A stretch of 64,000 nt of DNA, taken from the NCBI RefSeq assembly GCF_011030405.1, contig NZ_JAAJTJ010000005.1, positions 120,779 to 184,778 on the forward strand, in the 5' to 3' direction. Each line of letters starts with the position of its first letter. Positions within the stretch are counted from its first letter, which is position 1. The stretch comes from Parapedobacter sp. SGR-10. Its GTDB lineage: Bacteria; Bacteroidota; Bacteroidia; Sphingobacteriales; Sphingobacteriaceae. Below are positions 51,794-61,017 of the stretch, piece by piece. A model generated the notes under the pieces. It was not told the DNA's origin. It did not search any database and was given only the letters and a program-made list of their open reading frames with translations. The translations under genes and the position numbers were made by a program.

Positions 51794-52837
51794 GTTTTGA
51801 GCGTTTTTTATCTCTTCAATTTGTAAGGTATGCCTTGCCGTATGGCCTGCAATAAACAAAAGTGATTGATAGGCGTCCGTAGCTCCTGCAGGCGAATCGC
51901 TAACACGATTTCGCAACTCTTCCAAAGGTGTATTGTTGATAAAAGACAAAATTTCAGTACGCTGCGCTTCTAGATCCTGCAATGCTTGTTTGGCATCGTC
52001 ATACTTTCCTTTTCCGATCAACATTTCCGGCGCTTTATATTTTTCGCTTCGGTCCGTCACCATGGCTATGATATCTTTGTCGGAAAGCTTAATTTCTGCT
52101 CTCCGTTCCGGGTTGACAGGTTTATTCATATTTTCTTTTAACATTCCGAAAATCATAGCCTCGGTAAGAATGATATGTTCCAGGCACTGACTGATAGACC
52201 AGGCAGTATCAGAGGGTCTGAAATGCAACTGACCAGCACTTAGATCCGAAACATTATTTTTGAGATCGTCCATTGTTTTCTGGTAATAATTCAAGGCAAA
52301 TGCCCAGTCGTCAGGGCTTTTCTGTTCTTCTAAAATCTTTTTCAGATTTTCCAGTCCACCTTCAAAATCTTTACCCATATCATAAAACAAGCCCATCAAG
52401 TTCCATGGATAAGGCGTTTTTCCCGAAATTCCCCACGTCACCTTTGTTTGATCTGGAGAGACCTCTTCTGTAAGTATATATGATTGCGCAGGTTCGCCAA
52501 ATCCGAAATCGAGTTCGGTTTCCAGTTTTTCGTTGTGCAGCACATTGGTAATGGATTGTGTGCCTTTTCCTACTTTTTTTCCATCCCAACTGTATTTATA
52601 ACCGACGGTTCCGTCCGTTCCTTCTTCCTTAAATTTTGCTTCAGGATCAGACAGTTGCCAAACACCGTAATTGTCTTGATTTTTGACATACTTGATGTAA
52701 TCGAAAACCTCCCAACTTGGCTTGTCAATGACGATTTCTCTTTCGCTATGAAACTCTTTAGATACAAACAAGGCCACAAGGAGTGGTATTGCAATGATAA
52801 TCAGCAATACGATAATGATTCTTTTTAGGATTTTCAT
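51779..52837 (-). CDS. SRPBCC-DinB fusion protein, membrane-anchored
   Basis: A 352-residue protein: an N-terminal hydrophobic helix (about 5-26), an SRPBCC/START-like ligand domain (about 30-170; REIVIDKPSWEVFDYIKYVKNQDNYGVW) and a DinB-like four-helix domain (about 175-345). The DinB metal site looks intact: one His in QCLEHIILTE and HxxxH in GHTARHTLQ. DinB-superfamily proteins are often bacillithiol or mycothiol S-transferases; the fusion with a ligand-binding domain is uncommon. Function unknown; monocistronic. Confidence 0.85.
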   Translation of the reverse strand: MKILKRIIIVLLIIIAIPLLVALFVSKEFHSEREIVIDKPSWEVFDYIKYVKNQDNYGVWQLSDPEAKFKEEGTDGTVGYKYSWDGKKVGKGTQSITNVLHNEKLETELDFGFGEPAQSYILTEEVSPDQTKVTWGISGKTPYPWNLMGLFYDMGKDFEGGLENLKKILEEQKSPDDWAFALNYYQKTMDDLKNNVSDLSAGQLHFRPSDTAWSISQCLEHIILTEAMIFGMLKENMNKPVNPERRAEIKLSDKDIIAMVTDRSEKYKAPEMLIGKGKYDDAKQALQDLEAQRTEILSFINNTPLEELRNRVSDSPAGATDAYQSLLFIAGHTARHTLQIEEIKNAQNFPAQ

Positions 52838-53006
52838 TTTGTTCGTTTTTAAATATGGCTCATGAGACTCTATTTGCTTAGATCATTCTACGTAAGCAAG
52901 CCCCATATCTCACGATTTAGTAAACGAAATTAAAAATATTTTGATAAAATAAACTTATCCTATGGCAAGAAAATCAAGTTGGATTGAAAATGGGCCTAGT
53001 CTTTCT

Positions 53007-53816
53007 TTAACTAATAAATCCTTTGACATATTGTTGCGTAATCTCGTTTTTGGGATAGAGCAGTACATCCTCTGTCTTTCCAAACTCGACGATTTCGCCA
53101 TTATAAACAAACAGGATGTAATCCGAAACACGACGCGCCTGGCGTAAGATGTGTGTTACTAATACAATCGTATAGTCTTTTTTGAGTTCGATCAAGAGAT
53201 TCTCTATGGTCTGTGTGGAGATAGGGTCCAATGCTGATGTGCTTTCGTCACCAAGGATAATCTCCGGCTGTACAGCCAAACCACGGGCGAGGCAAAGGCG
53301 CTGTTGTTGCCCGATGGACAAGCCTGTCGCCGAACTGTCCAGACGGTCTTTCACTTCGTCCCAGAGACCCACATTTTTGAGCTGTGTCTCGACGATTTCG
53401 GCAAGGACTTTTTTATTTCGCTCTCCATGGATACGAGGTCCATAGGCTATATTGTCAAATATGGACATGGGTAGCGGAAATGGTCTTTGCGACAGCAGGC
53501 CCATCTTTTTACGGATATGTGTGACTTCCGCATCTTTGGCATAAATATCTTCGCCATTGACCAGTACCGAACCGGATACCGCTACATTCTTGCTGTCGTC
53601 CATCAGTCGGTTGAGCGTTTTGAGCAACGTGGTCTTGCCACAGCCCGACGGCCCGATGATCGACGTAACGGAATTGTTCGGTATATCCAGATTAATATTC
53701 TTCAGAATATGCTTTCCTTCGATATGTACATTCAAATCCTTGATTTGTATGTGCGGTGCAGCAGGAAGGATTATATCTTGTGTTTCTTCTGTTTCGATGC
53801 CAGGATATGTGTACAT
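53007..53816 (-). CDS. pstB: Phosphate ABC transporter ATP-binding protein
   Basis: A 269-residue ATPase that powers the PstCA channel for high-affinity phosphate uptake. Walker A is GPSGCGKTT, the signature LSIGQQQRLCLARGLA, and the H-loop VTHILRQ. KTLNRLMDD after Walker A and the WDEVKDRL segment are typical of PstB. The frame overlaps the end of pstA by 46 bases; no later start codon precedes the domain, so the overlap seems real. No phoU follows in the window. Confidence 0.96.
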   Translation of the reverse strand: MYTYPGIETEETQDIILPAAPHIQIKDLNVHIEGKHILKNINLDIPNNSVTSIIGPSGCGKTTLLKTLNRLMDDSKNVAVSGSVLVNGEDIYAKDAEVTHIRKKMGLLSQRPFPLPMSIFDNIAYGPRIHGERNKKVLAEIVETQLKNVGLWDEVKDRLDSSATGLSIGQQQRLCLARGLAVQPEIILGDESTSALDPISTQTIENLLIELKKDYTIVLVTHILRQARRVSDYILFVYNGEIVEFGKTEDVLLYPKNEITQQYVKGFIS

Positions 53817-54625
53817 ATAACAATGAATAATATAATGAATGTTAATACTAAAGCAGAGGCATAAGCACGTCCCTGCACCTCAGGGATAGGGCTACTCAAC
53901 TGAAAAAATATGGCCAAGGGCAGGGTAGCGGCCGGTTCGTCGATGTATTTGGGCAGATTGTCGCTAAAGCCTGTGGTCAACAATACTCCAGCCACATCAC
54001 CGATCGCACGTCCAAATGCCAACAACAGCGCCGTAAAAATCCCCGGTTTGATATATCTCAGCAATATTTTGGCCGTTTCCCATCGCGTCGCTCCCAAAGA
54101 GACTGTCACATTTTTCAAATCTACCGGGATAGTCTTTAGCAATTCGTCTATCGTACGTACGACAATAGGGATCGTCAGTAGGGTAATGGTAATGACACCA
54201 CCAAGCAACGAAGCCCGTATGCCTAACCAGATCATGATACTGAATGCAATAGCACCGTAAACAATAGAAGGTATGCCGAATAGTACGTCGAACAGTAATT
54301 TGACCGATCTGGCAAAGAAAGAACCATTTTTGACATACATATTCAGATAGATGGCAATCGGGATACCGATAATACTGGCCAACGCCGTAGAAATACTGGC
54401 CAAGTATAAAGAACCCAAAATAGCATTCAATATCCCACCGCTCTTGCCGATATAGAAACCACCTTGCGGAGTTTGGCTGATCATCTCCCAACTCAAATAG
54501 GGCAGTCCCTTGTACAATATGATCCCTACGATCAGAAACAGGGAAGCTGTGATGCTAATCCCCGACAATTGCATAAGTATCTTGGCAATTTTTTCCTTTC
54601 GTAATCTGCGGTTGACGTGCGACAT
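53771..54625 (-). CDS. pstA: Phosphate ABC transporter permease PstA
   Basis: A 284-residue inner-membrane permease with six helices and the EAA-type loop SLGATRWETAKILLRYIKPGIFTALLLAFGRAIGD. The FDVLFGIPSIVYGA helix is typical of PstA. It pairs with PstC. Its ATG overlaps the pstC stop (TAATG), and it overlaps pstB downstream. Confidence 0.95.
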   Translation of the reverse strand: MSHVNRRLRKEKIAKILMQLSGISITASLFLIVGIILYKGLPYLSWEMISQTPQGGFYIGKSGGILNAILGSLYLASISTALASIIGIPIAIYLNMYVKNGSFFARSVKLLFDVLFGIPSIVYGAIAFSIMIWLGIRASLLGGVITITLLTIPIVVRTIDELLKTIPVDLKNVTVSLGATRWETAKILLRYIKPGIFTALLLAFGRAIGDVAGVLLTTGFSDNLPKYIDEPAATLPLAIFFQLSSPIPEVQGRAYASALVLTFIILFIVICTHILASKQKKHKI

Positions 54626-55512
54626 TATATTTTGTCCTCCAATCTGTTCAATATTAATCTAGAAATAAGATTAAACCCAAAAATAATCACAAACAAAAGC
54701 AGTGCAGCAAACATTAAGGCCGAATCATACAACGGAATGGACATCATTTCGCCAAAGTTGTTTGCAATCAATGCCGGAATAGGATACCCTGCATCAAACA
54801 GGCTTTTGGGTACCTGCGGGATATTGCCGCACACCATCAGCACAGCGATCGTCTCTCCAAATGCCCTCGATATAGCCAATACAATAGCCGCTATGATACC
54901 CGGCTTAGCTTTTTTCAATATGACTTTCTGAATGGTTTCCCATTTTGTGGCTCCTAAAGATAGGGAGGCAAACTTTAGGTCCTGCGGAATCGTCTGCAAG
55001 ACCTCCACCATAATACTGATCATAATAGGGAAGATCATGACGGCCAGTACGATACCGCCTGAAAAAACAGAATATCCCGTCACAGACAGACCGAATAGGG
55101 GAGCGACCCATCCGCCCACAATCGGAACAACAAACAAAACACCCCACACCCCATACAGCACCGGAGGGATAGCGGCCAATACATTCATCAAGGGCAGCAC
55201 AAAATTGCGCAGGCGAGCCGAAGCATATTCCACCAGATACACCGATGCCAGTATACAGAGCGGAACGGCTATGCATAGAGAAATCAGCGTAACCCAGACG
55301 GTACCCATGATAAACGGTAAAAAACCAAAATCTCCTTTGAGTGGAGACCATACACTTTGGCTCAGAATATCCCAGATGCTTTGATCTTGAAGCAGAGGAA
55401 GGGATTTTGACCCTAGACCGAAGACAATCAATAAGACCACAGACAAAGCCAGCAACAACAGTAGAGCGGAGACTTTCTGTATAATGGAATCCTTGATCAA
55501 TCTTATATTCAT
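54625..55512 (-). CDS. pstC: Phosphate ABC transporter permease PstC
   Basis: A 295-residue permease with six helices; the loop SLGATKWETIQKVILKKAKPGIIAAIVLAISRAFGE and the VLAAIPPVLYGVWGVL helix fit PstC. It forms the membrane channel with PstA. It begins three bases after the pstS stop. Confidence 0.95.
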   Translation of the reverse strand: MNIRLIKDSIIQKVSALLLLLALSVVLLIVFGLGSKSLPLLQDQSIWDILSQSVWSPLKGDFGFLPFIMGTVWVTLISLCIAVPLCILASVYLVEYASARLRNFVLPLMNVLAAIPPVLYGVWGVLFVVPIVGGWVAPLFGLSVTGYSVFSGGIVLAVMIFPIMISIMVEVLQTIPQDLKFASLSLGATKWETIQKVILKKAKPGIIAAIVLAISRAFGETIAVLMVCGNIPQVPKSLFDAGYPIPALIANNFGEMMSIPLYDSALMFAALLLFVIIFGFNLISRLILNRLEDKI

Positions 55513-55515
55513 GAC

Positions 55516-56490
55516 TTAATTTAGGTTTAGTTTATTAAGTTCGGCAGCGCGTTGTTCTTCATTCAGTGGCACATATCCATTTTCCAATAGATAGCCTTGT
55601 TGTTCCTTGTCCAAAATAAAACGGATAAATTCTTTGATCAATGGGCTATTATTGTCCTTTCGGATCACAAAGGTCAGCTCACGTGAAGGGGGAGAAGGGT
55701 ATTTGTGGGTTGCTACGGCATCTGTCAGCTCCTCTAGCGTACCATAAAACTGCTCTTCCGGGTCGATGGTGCCGTTGCGGTCGATATCTATCGGGACCAC
55801 GGCAATGTTGTCCGTCGTATGAGAAGTGTTAAGATCATATACATAATTGATATTGTTGAATCCGATGGCAAACTTGTTGTCCTTGATGGCTTGTGCCAAT
55901 CCCGGGTCACCAAAAATACCAACGCCCTTCAATCCTTCCTGGCTTTCCCCAAAAAACTTGGCCCACGTTTCTGCGGCTCCGGCAGCATCCGAACGCACAT
56001 ATATACCGATGCCGTCGTCCGAAAACGCTGGATCTATTGCCTTCCATGTCTTGTATTTCTGCTCTACAAAAATACCCGACAGTTCTTCACGCGTCAGTCC
56101 TCTCTGCTGTAAAAGCTTGGTATTGGGATTATTTGGGTTGAATGTCGCCAATACAGCATCCTTGGCCACAAAGATCGGCAAAGCGCCTTTGTCTATCTCT
56201 TGTGGGTGTAAATCGCGCGAAACCAACCCTATGTCTACCATGTCAGTCAATACATCCGCAATACCCTTACCTGCTCCTCCGGCCGAAATATTAAAACGTA
56301 CTTGTGGATGCACTTTTTTGAAATCTTCGCTCCACAATACGACGATAGGGTACAGTGCAAAGGCTCCGGAAATAGAGATATTGCCTCGATATCCATTTTT
56401 GGCATCATACCCTTCCTTGACTTTCGGAGCACAGCTATAAGCTACTAATACAAATGCAATACTTATTTTTAATATATAGACAATCCTCAT
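55516..56490 (-). CDS. pstS: Phosphate-binding lipoprotein PstS
   Basis: A 324-residue binding protein with a lipobox (AYSC, Cys about 20). Phosphate-binding text is present: ISISGAFALYPIVVLWSEDF, ISAGGAGKGIADVLTDMVDIGLVSRDL and YVRSDAAGAAETWAKFFG, which supply the Ser, Gly and Asp contacts. It delivers phosphate to PstCA. First gene of pstSCAB, divergent from the sulfur operon; a TATATTTG box lies about 40 bases upstream. Confidence 0.94.
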   Translation of the reverse strand: MRIVYILKISIAFVLVAYSCAPKVKEGYDAKNGYRGNISISGAFALYPIVVLWSEDFKKVHPQVRFNISAGGAGKGIADVLTDMVDIGLVSRDLHPQEIDKGALPIFVAKDAVLATFNPNNPNTKLLQQRGLTREELSGIFVEQKYKTWKAIDPAFSDDGIGIYVRSDAAGAAETWAKFFGESQEGLKGVGIFGDPGLAQAIKDNKFAIGFNNINYVYDLNTSHTTDNIAVVPIDIDRNGTIDPEEQFYGTLEELTDAVATHKYPSPPSRELTFVIRKDNNSPLIKEFIRFILDKEQQGYLLENGYVPLNEEQRAAELNKLNLN

Positions 56491-56529
56491 GTAATTTTTA
56501 TGCGAAAACTACTTCTCAAAAAATTTCTA

Positions 56530-56589
56530 CAAATATATACTAATTTGGTAGATTATGTAGGATTAATATAAATTTATTTTTTAACTTTG
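56530..56589. promoter_or_regulatory. Divergent -7 boxes between pst and the sulfur operon
   Basis: TATATTTG on the minus strand (56537-56530) points at pstS and TAACTTTG on the plus strand (56582-56589) at the sulfite reductase gene. Both match TAnnTTTG; -33 boxes are not clear, which would suit genes that need an activator. Confidence 0.45.
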
Positions 56590-56669
56590 TGCCGTTGCTC
56601 CCTACATAATAGGGGCAGCACAAATTGTGTGTAGTGAAACTATTAATTTAAGTACAACAAAATTTAAGT

Positions 56670-58778
56670 ATGCTTAGCTTTCGAACAGAATTAGAGAATC
56701 CAGTTGTCCCACAGGAAATCATTGATTTGGAAAAAAATATCCGAGCCTATAGAGAGGGGAAGATAGTAGAGGACAAGTTCAAGTCATTACGCTTGGCACG
56801 TGGTATCTATGGTCAACGTCAGCCGGGAGTACAAATGGTACGCATCAAGATCCCATTCGGTAAGCTGACATTCAAACAGTTACTTAAGATTGCGGATGTA
56901 TCTGACGAATATGCATCTTCAAACCTGCATTTCACCACACGTCAAGATATCCAGATACATTATGTGAGTCTAGATAGAACTCCAGAACTTTGGGCCAAAT
57001 TATCTGAAGACGACATCACAATCCGTGAAGCCTGTAGCAATACCGTACGGAATGTTACAGCCTCATGTATTGCCGGAATAGATCCTAAGGAACCTTTCGA
57101 TGTAGCGCCTTATGCACATGGCTTCTTCAAATATTTCCTGGGAAACCCTGTCAGTATGGATCTGGGAAGAAAATTCAAGTTCGGCTTCTCTTCCAGTGAA
57201 GAGGATACAGCATTTTCTTTTATCCACGACATAGGTTTTATACCTAAGGTCAAGTATGAGAATGGCGAGGAAATAAGAGGGTTTAAAGTAGTCCTAGGCG
57301 GTAGCTTGGGCGCACAGCCTTATATCGGACAGTCGGTCTCTGAGTTTATGCACGAGGATCTGATCATTCCTTTTTCCGAATCTGTGGTACGTGTATTTGG
57401 TATATATGGGGAGCGTGCCAACCGGAATAAAGCCCGTTTGAAGTTCTTGTTGAATAAAGTGGGTTTCGACGAGTTTGTAAAAATGGCTGCTGAAGAACAA
57501 ATAGCCAATAAAGTCAAAACATACAAGATTGATCGGAATACCGTAGAAGAGCCCGTTCTTCCTGAGCCTGTCTTCACAGAAGTAGAAATCCCTGCGGAAC
57601 GCCAATTGGCCTATGAACTGTGGAGATCTACCAATATATTCGAACAAAAGCAGGCAGGCTATTTCGGTGCTTTTATAAAAGCCAAAACTGGAGACATGTC
57701 TACGGATACGGCCAGAAAATTAGTAGCCTCTGTAAGACATATCGTCGCTGATGATATGCGCGTGACGATCAACCAAGGGTTATTGCTTAAATATGTACGG
57801 GAGGCTAACCTTCCAGAATTGTTTTTGGCATTGGACGCTTTGGGGTTGACCGAACCGGGGCACGATAGTGTGGCCGACGTGACCACTTGTCCGGGAACAG
57901 ATACCTGTAACCTAGGTATATCCAATTCTATGGAGCTGTCCAGAGTATTGGAATCGGTCATCTATAACGAATATCCCGATTTTGTCTATAACAAAGAGAT
58001 CAAGATCAAAATCAGTGGCTGTATGAATAGCTGCGGCCAGCACGGTATTGCACATATAGGTTTTCATGGCAGTTCGATGAAGGTCAACGGAAAGATCATG
58101 CCTACGGTACAGGTATTGTTGGGTGGAGGAGCCGTGGGGAATGGCGAGGGGCGTGCCGCCGACAAAGTGATCAAAGTCCCTTCCAAAAGAGCCCCGGAAG
58201 TCTTGCGTACGATACTCAATGATTATAGTGATAAAGGAAGCAACTACGAAAGCTTCCTACACTACTACGACGAGTTGGGCAAGGATTATTTCTACCAACT
58301 GTTGAAACCCATTGCCGATCAAAGTACCGTGGTAGACGATGAGTTTATAGATTGGGGACAAGATGAAGAATTCATACGAGCTATAGGTGTCGGCGAATGT
58401 GCCGGTGTGATCATCGATCTGGTCGCGGCACTGTTGGCAGATTCGGAAGAAAAGCTACATTATGCGGACTTGTCCTTACAGGCTCAAGCCTATGCTGATG
58501 CTATCTATCACACCTATACATCCTTTATCAACAGTGCGAAAGCATTATTGCTGGACAAACAAGTACACAGCAGCACTCAAATAGGGATTATCAAGGATTT
58601 TGACACTTACTTTATTGAGACAGGTGAATTTAACCTGGGACAAAAAAGTTTTGCCGATGTCGTCCTACAGATCAGTAAAAATGAGCCTACAGAAGAGTTT
58701 GCAAAGACCTACTTTGTACAGGCACAACAATTTTTAGAACAAACCAAATTACAGAGGGAAGCTGTATTAGCAAAATAG
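56670..58778 (+). CDS. Nitrite/sulfite reductase with C-terminal HEPN domain
   Basis: A 702-residue siroheme enzyme that reduces sulfite to sulfide in assimilation. The N-terminal ferredoxin-like and siroheme domains read RLARGIYGQRQPGVQMVRIKIPFG and LHFTTRQDIQIHYV. The iron-sulfur/siroheme cysteines are in TTCPGTDTCNLG and SGCMNSCGQHG. The last 130 residues (LSLQAQAYADAIYHTYTSFINSAKALLL) form a helical HEPN-type domain, a known Bacteroidota variant. No CysJ flavoprotein is nearby, so electrons probably come from ferredoxin. First gene of the sulfur operon. Siroheme genes follow directly. Confidence 0.93.
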   Translation: MLSFRTELENPVVPQEIIDLEKNIRAYREGKIVEDKFKSLRLARGIYGQRQPGVQMVRIKIPFGKLTFKQLLKIADVSDEYASSNLHFTTRQDIQIHYVSLDRTPELWAKLSEDDITIREACSNTVRNVTASCIAGIDPKEPFDVAPYAHGFFKYFLGNPVSMDLGRKFKFGFSSSEEDTAFSFIHDIGFIPKVKYENGEEIRGFKVVLGGSLGAQPYIGQSVSEFMHEDLIIPFSESVVRVFGIYGERANRNKARLKFLLNKVGFDEFVKMAAEEQIANKVKTYKIDRNTVEEPVLPEPVFTEVEIPAERQLAYELWRSTNIFEQKQAGYFGAFIKAKTGDMSTDTARKLVASVRHIVADDMRVTINQGLLLKYVREANLPELFLALDALGLTEPGHDSVADVTTCPGTDTCNLGISNSMELSRVLESVIYNEYPDFVYNKEIKIKISGCMNSCGQHGIAHIGFHGSSMKVNGKIMPTVQVLLGGGAVGNGEGRAADKVIKVPSKRAPEVLRTILNDYSDKGSNYESFLHYYDELGKDYFYQLLKPIADQSTVVDDEFIDWGQDEEFIRAIGVGECAGVIIDLVAALLADSEEKLHYADLSLQAQAYADAIYHTYTSFINSAKALLLDKQVHSSTQIGIIKDFDTYFIETGEFNLGQKSFADVVLQISKNEPTEEFAKTYFVQAQQFLEQTKLQREAVLAK

Positions 58779-58780
58779 TC

Positions 58781-59560
58781 ATGCAACAAGATAACAAACA
58801 TATTGAACCGAAGGTAACATTAGTGGGTGCGGGGCCAGGAGATCCTGATTTGATTACTTTAAAAGGTATAAAAGCTATCCAAAATGCCGATGTCATTCTT
58901 TTCGATGCATTGGTCAATGAAAAGATATTGGAATATGCAAAACCATCTTGTACCAAGATATATGTAGGCAAAAGAGCGGAAAGGCTTTCCACCTCACAGG
59001 ATTATATCAACAAGCTGATGGTAGATTATGCCTTGACTCACGGTCATGTCGTACGGCTGAAGGGAGGCGATCCCTTTGTTTTCGGACGGGGAGGAGAAGA
59101 GTTGGACTACGTGCGGCAGTTTGATATTCCCACTGCGGTCGTACCGGGGATTTCCTCGTCTGTAGGATTGACCGGACTGCAGCAGATCCCGTTGACCTAT
59201 CGGGGCATCAGCGAAAGTTTTTGGGTTATCACAGGATCTACATCAGATGGCAGACTATCCGATGACGTACACAAAGCCGTCAAGACCAATGCTACAGTAG
59301 TCATATTGATGGGATACTCTAAAATCCAACAAATCATAACTTTATATCAAGAAAATGGAAAAGGCGATTTGCCTATTGCCTTGATCCAAAATGGTTCTCT
59401 ACCCAATGAACGCGTTGCCGTAGGTACGGTAAATACGATCTTGGAAGAAGTGCATAAAAACCTTTTGGGAGTACCGGCAATCATTGTATTGGGAGAGGTG
59501 GTGAGCAAACACATGTCTTTCAAAAAATTACGTCAGGATATCCAACATTTAGAAGTATAG
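58781..59560 (+). CDS. cobA: Uroporphyrinogen-III C-methyltransferase
   Basis: A 259-residue SAM-dependent enzyme that methylates uroporphyrinogen III at C2 and C7 to precorrin-2, the branch point to siroheme. Motifs: VGAGPGDPDLITLKGIKAIQNADVILFDALV, LKGGDPFVFGRGGEE, and PGISSSVGLTGLQQIPLTYRGIS. It starts two bases after the sulfite reductase stop and supplies its cofactor. Confidence 0.96.
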   Translation: MQQDNKHIEPKVTLVGAGPGDPDLITLKGIKAIQNADVILFDALVNEKILEYAKPSCTKIYVGKRAERLSTSQDYINKLMVDYALTHGHVVRLKGGDPFVFGRGGEELDYVRQFDIPTAVVPGISSSVGLTGLQQIPLTYRGISESFWVITGSTSDGRLSDDVHKAVKTNATVVILMGYSKIQQIITLYQENGKGDLPIALIQNGSLPNERVAVGTVNTILEEVHKNLLGVPAIIVLGEVVSKHMSFKKLRQDIQHLEV

Positions 59561-59565
59561 TCTAC

Positions 59566-60159
59566 GTGAACACCTTGTTTCCGATATATGTCAAGATGGA
59601 TCAGATACAGACCTTATTGGTCGGTGCCGGTCCTGTGGGTTTGGAAAAATTGCAGGCCGTATTCCGCAATTCTCCTCAGGCAAAGGTACATATCGTCGCC
59701 GAAAGGGTGGAGGCAGAGGTCAGAGAATTCATAGCGGGGAAAAAAACAGTTACCCTCAGTCAACGTAGGTTTGAGGAAAACGATCTCGAAAATGTAGACC
59801 TGGTTATTTTGGCGACCAACAATACAGTGCTGAATGATAGCATACGACGATTGACGACAGCACGGCATATCCTGCTCAATGTTGCCGATAAGCCTGATCT
59901 ATGTGATTTTTATCTTGGTTCTGTCGTTCAAAAAGGTAACTTGAAAATCGGCATCTCGACCAATGGCAAATCACCGACGATGGCAAAGCGATTGAAGGAG
60001 TTCTTAAACGATATTCTGCCCGAAGAGATCGACGAAACCTTGACACTGATGCAACAGATGCGTGATCAGCTAAAAGGAGATTTTCAGCAAAAGATAAAAG
60101 CGCTCAATGCACATACGGAAGGATTGGTCCGTAAACAAAAGACGAATCAAACCACATAG
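59566..60159 (+). CDS. Precorrin-2 dehydrogenase / sirohydrochlorin ferrochelatase
   Basis: A 197-residue Met8p/CysG-N type enzyme that finishes siroheme: NAD-dependent oxidation of precorrin-2 and iron insertion. It begins with GTG at 59566 (NTLFPIYVKMDQIQTLLVGAGPVGLEKL, the NAD-binding loop) and keeps NVADKPDLCDFYLGSVVQKGNLKIGISTNGKSPTMAKRLKEF. A GTG start five bases after cobA is supported by the conserved NTLFPI opening. Confidence 0.93.
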   Translation: MNTLFPIYVKMDQIQTLLVGAGPVGLEKLQAVFRNSPQAKVHIVAERVEAEVREFIAGKKTVTLSQRRFEENDLENVDLVILATNNTVLNDSIRRLTTARHILLNVADKPDLCDFYLGSVVQKGNLKIGISTNGKSPTMAKRLKEFLNDILPEEIDETLTLMQQMRDQLKGDFQQKIKALNAHTEGLVRKQKTNQTT

Positions 60160-60218
60160 CAAAAGGGCAAAAACAAAAAAGTGTAGAAAGAAAGTGAATT
60201 TCCCACATAGGAGTGTCT

Positions 60219-60935
60219 ATGTGGTTAATTAAAAGAGAGATGATAGCGGAGTTAAAAAGAGATTTAGAAACGTTGGACGCACAGCAAATCGTGAGGTATA
60301 TCTCGGACAGGTATGGCGAAAAAACTGTTTTTTCCACGTCTTTTGGTATAGAAGACCAAGTCATCACACATTTGCTGGCTGAAAATCAGACAAAAGCCTC
60401 TATTTTCACGTTGGAGACAGGCAGATTATTTCCCGAAACCTACTACGTCTGGAACAGGACGCTGGAAAAGTATAAGTTGCCTATCAAAGCCTATTATCCC
60501 AATACAGCAGCTGTAGAACGTATGGTCACGGAGAAAGGACCGTCCAGTTTCTATGAAAGCGTGGAAAACCGCAAGGAATGCTGTTATATCCGCAAGATAG
60601 AACCTCTGAAAAGAGCAATACAAGGCTTTGAAGTGTGGATTACAGGAATACGTGCAGAGCAATCGGCCAATAGGGAGGATATGGATTTTGTGGAATGGGA
60701 CGAAGCAAACCGAATCATCAAAGTACACCCCTTATTCCACTGGACACTAACAGACGTAGAGGATTTTCTGAAACTGTACAACATACCCTACAATCCATTG
60801 CATGACAAAGGCTTCCCCAGTATTGGTTGTCAGCCTTGTACGCGAGCTATCCAACCCGGAGAAGATTTCAGAGCCGGCAGATGGTGGTGGGAGGATAGAA
60901 GTAAAAAGGAATGTGGACTACACGCCACAAAGTAA
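60219..60935 (+). CDS. cysH: Adenylylsulfate (APS) reductase
   Basis: About 238 residues. It reduces activated sulfate to sulfite with thioredoxin. The CC pair in KECCYIRK and the CxxC in GCQPCTRA bind a [4Fe-4S] cluster, which is the mark of APS rather than PAPS reductases, so no CysC kinase is needed, in line with its absence here. The catalytic Cys is in KKECGLHATK at the C-terminus. Start is uncertain: AGGAG precedes ATG 60219; ATG 60240 and GTG 60213 are also possible. Confidence 0.94.
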   Translation: MWLIKREMIAELKRDLETLDAQQIVRYISDRYGEKTVFSTSFGIEDQVITHLLAENQTKASIFTLETGRLFPETYYVWNRTLEKYKLPIKAYYPNTAAVERMVTEKGPSSFYESVENRKECCYIRKIEPLKRAIQGFEVWITGIRAEQSANREDMDFVEWDEANRIIKVHPLFHWTLTDVEDFLKLYNIPYNPLHDKGFPSIGCQPCTRAIQPGEDFRAGRWWWEDRSKKECGLHATK

Positions 60936-61017
60936 AAAAGTAATTTAAAAATATAAGAATTTGGAGATTTGAACATGAAAATCCATAATTCTTAATTTAT
61001 AATTTGTAATTAAATAA

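Noticed and set aside
58700..59570. Cobalamin riboswitch or B12 genes near cobA
   Set aside because: The gene follows sulfite reductase by two bases and serves siroheme; no riboswitch space exists.
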